From the NCBI RefSeq assembly GCF_001029105.3, contig NZ_CP011807.3:1116001-1180000 (forward strand): a stretch of DNA of 64,000 bases, read 5' to 3'. A model generated the notes under the pieces. It was not told the DNA's origin and made no database searches. It was given only the letters and a program-made list of their open reading frames with translations. Numbering within the stretch: the stretch's first letter is position 1; each line of letters opens with the position of its first letter. The DNA comes from Pandoraea faecigallinarum (GTDB lineage Bacteria; Pseudomonadota; Gammaproteobacteria; Burkholderiales; Burkholderiaceae). The translations under genes were made by a program, and so were the position numbers. Positions 1-7,910 of this stretch are shown piece by piece.

Positions 1-82
1 CGTGTCCCATGTCGTGAAGGGCCGCGAACAGACGCGCCCCGAGACGGTTGTTCCCTGCGATGGCGAAGGAAATCGCTCTCAT
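1..82 (-). CDS. Formyltransferase-like protein, N-terminal fragment (runs off the left edge)
   Basis: Only the first 27 codons are inside the window. They read MRAISFAIAGNNRLGARLF and continue, a beta-strand plus Gly/Asn loop typical of the N-terminus of methionyl-tRNA formyltransferase-type folds. The ATG follows a GAGGAA ribosome site and lies 10 bp after the stop of the AurF-type gene, so it is the third gene of that operon. It could be a stand-alone formyltransferase or the first domain of a larger enzyme such as a nonribosomal peptide synthetase; in the related pvf/mgo/ham operons the next gene encodes such a synthetase. The family call rests on very few residues. Confidence 0.4.
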   Translation of the reverse strand, partial: MRAISFAIAGNNRLGARLFAALHDMGH

Positions 83-92
83 GGCTCGTTCC

Positions 93-1016
93 TCACAGAT
101 ATTGCGCGATGGCCGCGCGAGTGGGTTCGTGGTCGAGCAGCCCCGCCATCTTCAGGAACTTGCGGATGTTGACGATCATCGGGTGCTGGTTCGTGATGGG
201 ATACGCGCCGACCATGTCGTTCGCGATCTGTTCGCGCGTGGCGGCGGGCAGATCGAGCGTGCCGATCAGGCGCCGGTCGAATTCGAGCTGTAGCTCGTTG
301 GTCAGGTATTCGCGCAGGAAAAATGGCAGGCCGCGGCCGAGTTCCACGCGTGCCGCCTCGTCGATCTCGGACCAGTAGAGCTTGACCAGATTGATCCAGA
401 ACACCGAGTGACGGCCTTCGTCGGCCAGGTGATCGGCCATCACGCCCTTGACCGAGCGCTTGAGCGTGTTGTCGCGCGAGAAAGCCGCGACCTCCGCCGT
501 CACGGTGTTCTCGGAGATGGCGACGCCGAGCAGTTCCATGCCAGCGGCGTATTGCGGCGGCACGTATTCCATCGCTCGTGGAATCGCACGCGAGAGTTCG
601 ATTTCCCGGTTCTGTTCGATGGGGCCGATGCCGGTGCTGCGCTCGACCTGATCGAGGTAATCCATCGCCACGTAGGCGTGGTAGTTCTCGTCGATCACGA
701 CCGACATGGCGTCGCTGCGGCAGGCGAACGGAAACTCGAACGGGAAGCGCGACTTCGCGATGGCCAGCGCGGTGCGGTTGACGATTTCCGTCTCGAAGAT
801 GATGACGTCGTTGATGTACTTGTAAAAGCTCTGCAGCAGGATGTAGTCCTGCACGTCACGGCCGGCGTCGATGACGGCGGGATGCGCATACAATGGCTGG
901 CGCTCGACGGGGTAGTAGCTCAGATCGTCGTCTTCGACGATGCGGCGCGGGCGCGACCGGATCGTGGCGCGTTGTTCCCATTGGTCAGCGTGGCTGACGT
1001 AACTCTGCAATGACAT
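93..1016 (-). CDS. AurF-type diiron N-oxygenase (PvfB/MgoC/HamC-like)
   Basis: 307 aa, close to the family length. All expected diiron ligands of the AurF fold are visible: Glu in FETE (about 75-77), the ExxH at 110-113 (DENYH), a Glu near 169-175, and HLADEGRH with His196, Glu200 and His203. AurF-family enzymes oxidise amines to hydroxylamine or nitroso products with a dinuclear iron centre in the cytosol. The gene lies 163 bp downstream of the DUF3050 gene and 10 bp upstream of the formyltransferase-like start, all on the same strand. Family assignment is strong. A role in making an N-oxygenated signal is inferred from the neighbours. Confidence 0.85.
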   Translation of the reverse strand: MSLQSYVSHADQWEQRATIRSRPRRIVEDDDLSYYPVERQPLYAHPAVIDAGRDVQDYILLQSFYKYINDVIIFETEIVNRTALAIAKSRFPFEFPFACRSDAMSVVIDENYHAYVAMDYLDQVERSTGIGPIEQNREIELSRAIPRAMEYVPPQYAAGMELLGVAISENTVTAEVAAFSRDNTLKRSVKGVMADHLADEGRHSVFWINLVKLYWSEIDEAARVELGRGLPFFLREYLTNELQLEFDRRLIGTLDLPAATREQIANDMVGAYPITNQHPMIVNIRKFLKMAGLLDHEPTRAAIAQYL

Positions 1017-1179
1017 GGCGTTGCCTCGGAAAATGGGGGGACGGCAGTAAGCCTTCGACCAGTGTCGGCCGGCGCACGGTGAGACGGATGGCGGATGGCG
1101 GGCGTGTCCGGCGCGCGATGGGCAGGGTGTCGCCCGATCGCTTACGCCGTGACGGCCCGCCCGGCCGACGCCGGCCGCC

Positions 1180-1974
1180 TCACGCAGCGACGGCTTCCTT
1201 CTGCGTCGCCACGATATGCTCGTGCAGGCCGTCCCACAAACGCAGGCGCTCGTCGATGGCGCGCAGGCCGGCTTCGAGCGCTTCGACGAGCAGGCGTTCG
1301 TCGTTGTTGGCGGCTTCGACGATCATGGCGCGCGCGGCCGGGCCGTGTTCGCCGGAGTCCACCTCGATGTGGCGTTCGAGATAGAAGGTGAGCAGCGGCA
1401 CGCTCTTCGGATCGATCTGCCAGCCGTCAAGCAGCGTGCGGAACATGTCGGGGATCACATTCTCGCGGCCGTAGAAGAAGTTGCCGAGCACCTGATGTGT
1501 CTTGCCTTCGTAACAGGTCGCAAAGGTCGAATTGACGAAACGAAGCACGGGGGCGGGGGCTTCGACGGCAGCCAGTGCGGCGCTCACGCTGTGACCGGCG
1601 ACCAGCAGGTCGATGAGTTTTTCGATCTGACGCGTATCGGCGCCGACATCGCGCATCGCCGCAAGGTACAGATCGAAGTGGCTCATCGGGCCTTGTGGCG
1701 TCTCGTCGCATTCTTCGCCGAGTACGATCTCGTTGATCAGACGCGCGGCATGAATGTTACGCGGGGCGATCCACGGCAGCGTGATCGTCGTGAGGTCCGC
1801 CTGAAGGCGCTTGACCAGTGACATGAAATCCCAGACGGCGAAAACGTGCCACTCCATGAACGTCTGCAAGCCCTGCATCGATTCGATGGAGTGGAATACG
1901 GGGTGATGTGCAAGCGTCGCGTGATGTTCCTTGATCTGACGTTCGAGATGTTCGATCTTGTCCACGATAGGCAT
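1180..1974 (-). CDS. DUF3050 haem-oxygenase-like diiron enzyme (PvfA/MgoB-like)
   Basis: 264 aa, all helical in character. The N-terminal part has the DUF3050 hallmark [19 protein letters not shown] (about 24-42), followed by HVFAVWDFM. Candidate metal ligands are Glu41, His43, Glu82, Glu87, His99 and the C-terminal [12 protein letters not shown] block (Glu200, His202, Asp206, His210), a layout seen in haem-oxygenase-like diiron oxygenases. It is the first gene of the minus-strand operon leading into the AurF-type N-oxygenase. The ATG has only an adjacent AAGG as ribosome site, so initiation may be weak. The substrate is not evident from the sequence. Confidence 0.8.
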   Translation of the reverse strand: MPIVDKIEHLERQIKEHHATLAHHPVFHSIESMQGLQTFMEWHVFAVWDFMSLVKRLQADLTTITLPWIAPRNIHAARLINEIVLGEECDETPQGPMSHFDLYLAAMRDVGADTRQIEKLIDLLVAGHSVSAALAAVEAPAPVLRFVNSTFATCYEGKTHQVLGNFFYGRENVIPDMFRTLLDGWQIDPKSVPLLTFYLERHIEVDSGEHGPAARAMIVEAANNDERLLVEALEAGLRAIDERLRLWDGLHEHIVATQKEAVAA

Positions 1975-2138
1975 CCTTGTGATAACGAAATGAAATCAAC
2001 CTGTGCGAGGGGGAATGCGGCGCGACTTTCACGTCGTCGCTCACAGGGATCAGCAAGTTCGATGCCAGCGTCTCGAAACGCAAGAATCTCGATGGAAAAG
2101 GGAGTTTTCGGGGGCGAACGGGGGGGGGCGAGGCGATG

Positions 2139-2165
2139 ACACCTGTACAACTAATGGACAGGTGT
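2139..2165. promoter_or_regulatory. Perfect 8-bp inverted repeat upstream of the N-oxygenase operon
   Basis: ACACCTGT and ACAGGTGT are separated by 11 bp, about 165 bp upstream of the DUF3050 start. On the minus strand a TTGTAC hexamer overlaps the right part, so the element could cover a promoter. It resembles a regulator binding site, but the spacing is 3 bp too long for a canonical 20-bp lux box. The remaining 284-bp gap between the DUF3050 gene and the lacI-type gene has a run of nine G near 2121 and no ORF I would support. Confidence 0.5.
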
Positions 2166-2258
2166 GCGCGCGGGTGTCGCGTGCCGGGGCTGAGTGCCGG
2201 GGCTGAATGCCGGGACTGAATGAGGAGGGTCGGCGCTGCGGATGAGTTGCCGCTGCGC

Positions 2259-3293
2259 TCAGGGCAGATTTTCGCGAAAAATGACCTGGCTTCGGTTGGC
2301 TTCGATCCCCGCGCAAAGGTCACGCTTCTCGCGCAAGTTGGCGAAGATGCGAACGCAATTCATGATGGCGCTCTGCGGGCTTTGCGTGATGACGGCGTCC
2401 ATCGAGCCGTCGATGAGCAGCGCGCGCGTATCGGGCGTGAGCCCATGGCCGATGAAGACGACCTTGTGTTGCTTGCCGAGCGACTTGAGCGCCTGCCCGA
2501 CACCCTGCGAGCCACCGCCGATGTTGTAGATGGCGGCGAGATCGGGATGCTGTTCGAGCAATGCCCGCGTCTGCCGATAGTTGACGGCTTCGTCGTCGTA
2601 CCCCTCGCGCAAGCCCACGACCTGCATGTGCGGATACTGCTCGGCAAACAGTTGCAGAAAGCCCGCCTCGCGCTCGACATGCGCCTTGTAGCTGAGCGAG
2701 CCGGCGATGAGCGCGACCTTCGCGGCGCGCTCCGTGCCCACGAACCGTGCGATGAGATACGCCGCCGTTCTGCCCGCCGAGCCGTTGTCGAGTCCGACGT
2801 AGGCGATGCGCCGCGAGTGTGACAAATCGGAGACGAGCGTGACGGCGGCGACGCCCTCGTCGGCGAGCGTGTCCACCGCCTCGCGCACCTTGGGGTGTTC
2901 GAGCGGCATGAAGGCCACGCCGTGACACTCGCGCCCGCGCTTGAGCAGCGCGCTGGAGAGCGCATCGGGGTCGAAGCCCTGAATGAACTGCACGCGGCAG
3001 CTCACGTGATACGGCGCCCACTGCGTCTGTGAGCATTGCACCCATTCGCCGAGCATGCGCAGGAACTTGCTGCTGCGCCCGGGCAGCACGAACAGCACCT
3101 GCGTGGCGGGCGTTGCCCGCACTGCCTCCAGGTCCGGCTCGGGCAGGTACTTGAGTTCGCCGGCGGCCTGCAACACGCGCTGGACCGTCGTTTGCCGAAC
3201 GCCTTCGCGACGATGCAGCACGCGGTCAACCGTGGCCGTCGACACGCCCGCGAGTCGCGCGATGTCGGCCAGATTCGGCATGTTTCGTCTCAT
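2259..3293 (-). CDS. LacI-family transcriptional regulator
   Basis: 344 aa from the ATG at 3293, which has an AGGGGA ribosome site 8 nt upstream; longer readings lack one. The N-terminal helix-turn-helix is MPNLADIARLAGVSTATVDR (from about residue 5), followed by the hinge helix and a periplasmic-binding-protein-like effector domain of about 270 aa (for example AYVGLDNGSAGRTAAYLIAR). It is divergent from the SDR/TRAP/RuBisCO-like operon starting at 3499, with direct repeats in between. By LacI-family logic it most likely represses that operon in response to a sugar or sugar acid. It could also read into the minus-strand N-oxygenase operon downstream. Confidence 0.9.
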   Translation of the reverse strand: MRRNMPNLADIARLAGVSTATVDRVLHRREGVRQTTVQRVLQAAGELKYLPEPDLEAVRATPATQVLFVLPGRSSKFLRMLGEWVQCSQTQWAPYHVSCRVQFIQGFDPDALSSALLKRGRECHGVAFMPLEHPKVREAVDTLADEGVAAVTLVSDLSHSRRIAYVGLDNGSAGRTAAYLIARFVGTERAAKVALIAGSLSYKAHVEREAGFLQLFAEQYPHMQVVGLREGYDDEAVNYRQTRALLEQHPDLAAIYNIGGGSQGVGQALKSLGKQHKVVFIGHGLTPDTRALLIDGSMDAVITQSPQSAIMNCVRIFANLREKRDLCAGIEANRSQVIFRENLP

Positions 3294-3378
3294 CCGTCTT
3301 TCCCCTTGCCGTTCCCTTTGCGCTGTCGATGTGTTGCCGTGGGGCAGCGGTTTGCGCCACGTCCACGACAGCATACTT

Positions 3379-3398
3379 CATCAAAACACATCAAAACA
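3379..3398. promoter_or_regulatory. Tandem CATCAAAACA repeats, candidate LacI-type operator region
   Basis: Two perfect 10-bp direct repeats (CATCAAAACA) are followed by a third partial CATCA. They are bracketed by TTCAT (3377) and ATGAA (3403), an outer inverted repeat. The element sits in the 205-bp divergent region between the LacI gene and the SDR gene, where an operator would be expected. No clean sigma-70 pair was found beside it. Confidence 0.4.
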
Positions 3399-3498
3399 CA
3401 TCATGAAATGAGGTTGGAAGATCGCACGGTTGGGCCCTATCGTACGACCTCAACAGACGTGTCGCGATGCCGGCACGCGACTTCAGGAGACAAGGGTC

Positions 3499-4314
3499 AT
3501 GGCACGAGCAGGTGAGCCGGCGCCGCGCAGGCTGGAGGGCCGGGTCGCGCTGGTGTTCGGCGCGGGATCGATCGGTGACGGATGGGGCAATGGCAAGGCG
3601 GCGGCCGTGGCCTATGCCCGGCATGGCGCGAAGGTCGTGGCCGTCGATCTCCACCAGGCCGCGGCGCACGCGACCCGCGAAGTGATCGCCGTGCAAGGCG
3701 ACGAGGCCATTGCGGTGGCCGCCGACGTGACGAACCGGGCGCACGTCGAGCGCGCCGTCGCTGCTGCCATCGAGACCTATGGCCGCATCGACATTCTGCA
3801 CAACAACGTGGGCATCACCTCTCAGGGCGGCCCGGTGGAGACCACCGAGGACATGTGGGATCGCGTGATGACGGTCAACGTCAAGAGCATGTTCCTCACG
3901 TGCAAGGCCGTGCTGCCGGTCATGGAGGCGCAGGGCAACGGCGCGATCGTCAACATCGGCGCGCTCGGTGGCGTGCGCTGGACGGGTTACGCCTATTGCG
4001 CGTATGCGGCGTCCAAGGGCGCCGTCAATTCGTTCACGCAAAGCGTAGCGCTGCAATATGCGTCGCGCGGCATTCGGGCGAACTGCATTCTTCCGGGCGT
4101 GATGGACACGCCGCATATCTATCAACAGATTTCCGGCTTCTACAAGAGCGCGCAGGAGATGGTGGATGCGCGCAACCGGTTATCCCCGACAGGCCGCATG
4201 GGAGATGGCTGGGACGTTGCGAATGCGGCTGTGTTTCTCGCGTCGGACGAGGCGCGCTACATCAATGGTGTGGAACTGCTCGTCGACGGCGGAATGCATG
4301 CTCGCTGCAACTGA
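3499..4314 (+). CDS. SDR-family oxidoreductase (probable sugar-acid dehydrogenase)
   Basis: 271 aa. The start at 3499 follows AGGAGA by 8 nt. A Rossmann nucleotide-binding loop (GAGSIGDGWGNG, about 21-32) and the catalytic YCAYAASKG with Tyr and Lys are visible, plus the NNVG motif and the C-terminal LVDGG typical of classical SDRs. The glycine loop is longer than the usual TGxxxGIG. As first gene of the TRAP/RuBisCO-like/DUF1537 operon it probably oxidises the imported hydroxy acid to a 3-oxo acid before phosphorylation. That role is inferred from position; the sequence shows only the family. Confidence 0.9.
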   Translation: MARAGEPAPRRLEGRVALVFGAGSIGDGWGNGKAAAVAYARHGAKVVAVDLHQAAAHATREVIAVQGDEAIAVAADVTNRAHVERAVAAAIETYGRIDILHNNVGITSQGGPVETTEDMWDRVMTVNVKSMFLTCKAVLPVMEAQGNGAIVNIGALGGVRWTGYAYCAYAASKGAVNSFTQSVALQYASRGIRANCILPGVMDTPHIYQQISGFYKSAQEMVDARNRLSPTGRMGDGWDVANAAVFLASDEARYINGVELLVDGGMHARCN

Positions 4315-4383
4315 CGTCACACCGTCAGGCCAACCGCCGCGCAAATGCCCGCGCCGAGAACCAAAATATCAGGAGACAAGCAG

Positions 4384-5427
4384 ATGACCCGTCCGACCTC
4401 TCAAAGCCGTCGCAGTGTGCTGCGCGCGCTGTCCGCCCTGCCCGCCCTGGGCGTCACCGGCATGACTGGCGCGCTGCCCGGTGCGGCACGTGCCGCAGCA
4501 CCGGAATACGTGTTCAAGTACGGCAACAATCTGCCGGTGAGCCATCCGTTGAATGTGCGCGCGCAGGAAGTCGCCGCGCGCATCGCCGCCGAAAGCAAGG
4601 GCCGGATGGAACTGCGCGTGTTTCCGAACAACCAGCTGGGCGGTGACACCGACATGCTTGCTCAGGTGCGCAATGGCGGCATCGACATCTTCAACGCGGG
4701 CACGATGGTGATCGCCACGCTCGCACCGATCAGCGCGATCACGGCCGTCGGTTTCGCGTTTTCGAGTTACGACCAGGTGTGGCAGGCGGTCGACGGGCAA
4801 CTGGGCAACAGCATTCGCGAGGCCTTCGCGAAGACCGGTCTCTACACCTTCGAGAAGATGTGGGACAACGGCTTTCGTCAGATCACGAGCGGCAACAAGC
4901 CGATTGCGAAGGCAGGCGATCTGTCGGGCATGAAGATCCGCGTGCCGGTCAGCCCGATGGGCATCTCGCTGTTCAAGTCGTTGCAGGCGTCGCCGACGAG
5001 CCTTCAGTTCAGCGAGGTCTATTCGGCACTGCAAACGCGCGTCGTCGACGCGCAGGAGAATCCGCTCGCCATCGTGCAGACGGCCAAGCTCTACGAAGTG
5101 CAGAAGTATTGCGCGATCACGAATCACAGCTGGGACGGCTATCACCTCGTGGTCAACGGCCGCTCGTGGCGTGCCCTGCCGGACGACCTCAAGGTTATCG
5201 TCGCGCGCGCGTTCAACGAAGCCGCCATCAAGCAACGCGAAGACGTCTACAGACTCAACACGGGGCTGCAAAGCGAACTCGCGGGCAAGGGCCTGGCGTT
5301 CAACACCGCCCCCCCTGAGACGTTCCGCGCCCAGTTGCAGAAGTCCGGCTACTACGCCGAGTGGCAGAAGAAGTTCGGTGCACAGGCGTGGGCGCTGCTT
5401 GAAGCCACCGCCGGCAAGGTGGCCTGA
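4384..5427 (+). CDS. TRAP transporter solute-binding protein (DctP family)
   Basis: 347 aa. The start at 4384 has CAGGAGACAA upstream. The N-terminus carries a twin arginine (SRRSVLR), a hydrophobic stretch and an AAA-type cleavage region, so it is exported, possibly by Tat. The mature part has the DctP core (NNLPVSHPLNVRAQEVAARI, FPNNQLGGDTDML, and the conserved segment around SGMKIRVPVSP, where the carboxylate-binding Arg lies). It captures an organic acid in the periplasm for the membrane component encoded 1 bp downstream. The ligand is probably the acid sugar metabolised by the rest of the operon. Confidence 0.92.
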   Translation: MTRPTSQSRRSVLRALSALPALGVTGMTGALPGAARAAAPEYVFKYGNNLPVSHPLNVRAQEVAARIAAESKGRMELRVFPNNQLGGDTDMLAQVRNGGIDIFNAGTMVIATLAPISAITAVGFAFSSYDQVWQAVDGQLGNSIREAFAKTGLYTFEKMWDNGFRQITSGNKPIAKAGDLSGMKIRVPVSPMGISLFKSLQASPTSLQFSEVYSALQTRVVDAQENPLAIVQTAKLYEVQKYCAITNHSWDGYHLVVNGRSWRALPDDLKVIVARAFNEAAIKQREDVYRLNTGLQSELAGKGLAFNTAPPETFRAQLQKSGYYAEWQKKFGAQAWALLEATAGKVA

Positions 5428-5428
5428 G

Positions 5429-7336
5429 ATGAACCCGCGCCCCGCGCATTCGCCGGACGGTGTGCACGCCGGGGGCACCCTGGCGAGCGACGCACCGGCG
5501 CACGGCTGGCACGCCTTCCTCGGGGCATTGGACCGTGCCATCGGCTGGCTCACCGAGATTCCGGCGGCGCTGCTTGTGCTTGCGGACATCGTCGTGATGC
5601 TTGCCGGGGTGATTGCCCGGTATGCGTTTCACGCGCCGCTCGTCTGGGGCGACGAACTGGCCGGCATCCTGTTCCTGTGGATGTCGATGCTCGGCGCCGT
5701 GGTCGCGCTGCGGCGCGGCGAACATATGCGCATGACGGCGTTCGTCGGGAAGGCCAAACCCGCGACGCGCGCATTCCTCGACGTACTCGCGATTGCCGCG
5801 GCACTGGCGTTCCTGCTGCTGATCGTGCATCCGGCGTACGAATACGCGTCGGAAGAGTCGTTCGTCGTCACCCCCGCACTGGAGATCAGCAACGCGTGGC
5901 GTGCCGCGGCATTGCCCGCCGGTGTGGCGCTGATGCTGGCCGTCAGCGTGTTGCGGCTGCTGCGTACGGCGCCGACGATGCGTGCCGTGCACGCCGCTGC
6001 GGTCGTGGCGGCGGTGTGTCTGGCGTTCTGGCTGCTCGGGCCGATGCTCGCGCCGCTCGGACGCTGGAATCTCGTCATCTTCTTCGCGGGCGTCGTCGGC
6101 GCGTGCGTCTTCGCCGGCGTGCCGATTGCATTTTCGTTCGCGCTTGCCACGTTCGGTTTTCTCGCGCTGACGACACGCACGCCGCTCGTCGTCCTCGTGG
6201 GGCGCATGGACGAAGGCATGTCGCATCTGATCCTGCTGGCCGTGCCGCTGTTCGTCTTTCTCGGGTTGCTGATCGAGATGACAGGGATGGCGCGTGCAAT
6301 GGTGCAGTTTCTGGCCAGCATGCTCGGGCACGTGCGCGGCGGGTTGAGTTATGTACTCATCGGCGGAATGTATCTGGTGTCGGGCATCTCCGGCTCGAAG
6401 GCCGCCGACATGGCCGCTATTGCGCCGGTGCTGTTCCCCGAGATGAAAAAGCGTGGTGCCGACCCCGGCGATCTCGTCGCGCTGCTCTCGACTACCGGCG
6501 CACAGACCGAGACCATTCCGCCGTCGATTGTGCTGATTACCATCGGATCGGTGACGGGCGTCTCGATTGCCGCGCTGTTCACGGGCGGTTTGCTGCCCGG
6601 TGTCGTGCTGGGCATTGCGCTGTGCTGTGTGGTGTGGTGGCGCTACCGTCACGAAGATCTGTCGGGCGTCGTGAAGGCGAAAAAAGGCGAAGTGCTGCGC
6701 GCTTTCGTGTACGCGCTGCCTGCGGTGGCATTGCCTTTCGTGATCCGTGCAGCGGTCGTCGAGGGCATTGCCACGGCAACCGAAGTTTCCACGATCGGGA
6801 TCGCTTATTCGGTGATCGCGGGGCTGCTGATCTATCGACAGTTCGATACGCGTCGCCTGCTGCCGATGCTCATCGAGACGGCAGCGCTCTCGGGCGCCAT
6901 CATCTTCATCATCGGTGCCGCGACGGGCATGGCGTGGGGGCTGACGCAGTCGGGCTTCGCGCAGGATCTCGCCGCGGCGATGGAACGTATGCCGGGCGGC
7001 AGCGCGGGTTTCATCTTCGTGTCCGTCATCGCGTTCATCGTGCTCGGCAGCGTACTCGAAGGCATTCCCGCCATCGTGCTGTTCGGCCCGCTGATGTTTC
7101 CGATTGCGCGGGCCGTGGGCGTGCACGAAGTGCATTACGCCATGGTTGTCGTGCTCTCGATGGGGCTGGGGTTGTTCGCGCCGCCGTTCGGTGTGGGTTA
7201 TTACGCCGCCTGCGCCATCGGCAAGGTGGACCCGGCCAGGGGCATGCGCGCGATCTGGGGCTATCTCGTGGCACTCATCGTCGGACTGATCTGCGTGGCC
7301 GCGATTCCCTGGATTTCCACCGGCTTTCTTCACTGA
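5429..7336 (+). CDS. TRAP transporter fused small/large permease (DctQM)
   Basis: 635 aa, roughly the sum of a DctQ (about 170 aa, four membrane segments) and a DctM (about 430 aa). Residues 30-190 are the DctQ-like part (LVWGDELAGILFLWMSMLG). From about 200 onwards come the many hydrophobic helices of DctM, with GISGSKAADMAAIAPVLFPE and the ETIPPS motif. The start ATG is one base after the dctP stop. It drives ion-coupled uptake of the solute delivered by the DctP protein. The Q-M fusion is known in this family and is not a sequence error. Confidence 0.92.
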   Translation: MNPRPAHSPDGVHAGGTLASDAPAHGWHAFLGALDRAIGWLTEIPAALLVLADIVVMLAGVIARYAFHAPLVWGDELAGILFLWMSMLGAVVALRRGEHMRMTAFVGKAKPATRAFLDVLAIAAALAFLLLIVHPAYEYASEESFVVTPALEISNAWRAAALPAGVALMLAVSVLRLLRTAPTMRAVHAAAVVAAVCLAFWLLGPMLAPLGRWNLVIFFAGVVGACVFAGVPIAFSFALATFGFLALTTRTPLVVLVGRMDEGMSHLILLAVPLFVFLGLLIEMTGMARAMVQFLASMLGHVRGGLSYVLIGGMYLVSGISGSKAADMAAIAPVLFPEMKKRGADPGDLVALLSTTGAQTETIPPSIVLITIGSVTGVSIAALFTGGLLPGVVLGIALCCVVWWRYRHEDLSGVVKAKKGEVLRAFVYALPAVALPFVIRAAVVEGIATATEVSTIGIAYSVIAGLLIYRQFDTRRLLPMLIETAALSGAIIFIIGAATGMAWGLTQSGFAQDLAAAMERMPGGSAGFIFVSVIAFIVLGSVLEGIPAIVLFGPLMFPIARAVGVHEVHYAMVVVLSMGLGLFAPPFGVGYYAACAIGKVDPARGMRAIWGYLVALIVGLICVAAIPWISTGFLH

Positions 7337-7355
7337 TCCAACAACAAGACGATCC

Positions 7356-7910
7356 ATGAGCAGATTCTTCGGCGAGATTCGCCAGGTGGCCTACCTGGTG
7401 CCCGATATCGAGGCGGCGATGACCTACTGGTCGAGCGTGCTCGGCGTGGGGCCGTGGTACTACAACCCCAAGGTGCCGATTCGCAATTACATGTATCGCG
7501 GCAAGGCGTTCGAGCCGCACAATTCCGTGGCGTTGGCCAACGCCGGCGGCTTGCAGATCGAGTTGCTCCAGATTCGCAACGACGTGCCGTCGATGTATCG
7601 GGATTTTCTCGAAGCGGGCCGCTCCGGTGCGCAACACGTTGCCTACTGGACGGAAGACTTCGAAACGGATCTCGCCCGCGCACGTGCAGCCGGTTTCGAA
7701 GTCTGCATGAGCGGAGAAGTCGGCGAGAACGGCCGCTTCGTCTATTTCGAGGATCGCAACGCCGAGCCGGGATGTCATCCCGGCACTACCGTCGAGCTCT
7801 CGGAAGTCGCCGGCCCGAAAGGACGGCTGTTCACGCTGATTCGCGAGGCTGCCGCCAACTGGGACGGCACCGATCCCATTCGTCCTTTCCCGGATCTGTC
7901 GAAGCTATGA
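7356..7910 (+). CDS. VOC (glyoxalase/dioxygenase superfamily) protein
   Basis: 184 aa. It contains the paired beta-alpha-beta-beta-beta modules of the vicinal oxygen chelate fold: QVAYLVPDIEAAMTYWSSVLGVGPW at the N-terminus and HVAYWTEDFETDLARARAAGF in the middle, with candidate metal ligands including a His near 90 and a Glu in TTVELSE. VOC enzymes are metal-dependent isomerases, lyases, epimerases or dioxygenases. It overlaps the RuBisCO-like gene by 4 bp (ATGA), so the two are translationally coupled and the product presumably acts in the same pathway, perhaps as an isomerase or epimerase. The substrate is unknown. Confidence 0.85.
   Translation: MSRFFGEIRQVAYLVPDIEAAMTYWSSVLGVGPWYYNPKVPIRNYMYRGKAFEPHNSVALANAGGLQIELLQIRNDVPSMYRDFLEAGRSGAQHVAYWTEDFETDLARARAAGFEVCMSGEVGENGRFVYFEDRNAEPGCHPGTTVELSEVAGPKGRLFTLIREAAANWDGTDPIRPFPDLSKL

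Noticed and set aside
2139..2165. Canonical lux box
   Set aside because: Arms resemble ACCTG...CAGGT but the spacer is 3 bp too long, so it is reported only as a generic inverted repeat.
5300..7357. Long minus-strand frame of 685 codons
   Set aside because: Antisense to the intact TRAP permease gene; Arg/His-rich translation without domains, typical of a GC-rich shadow frame.
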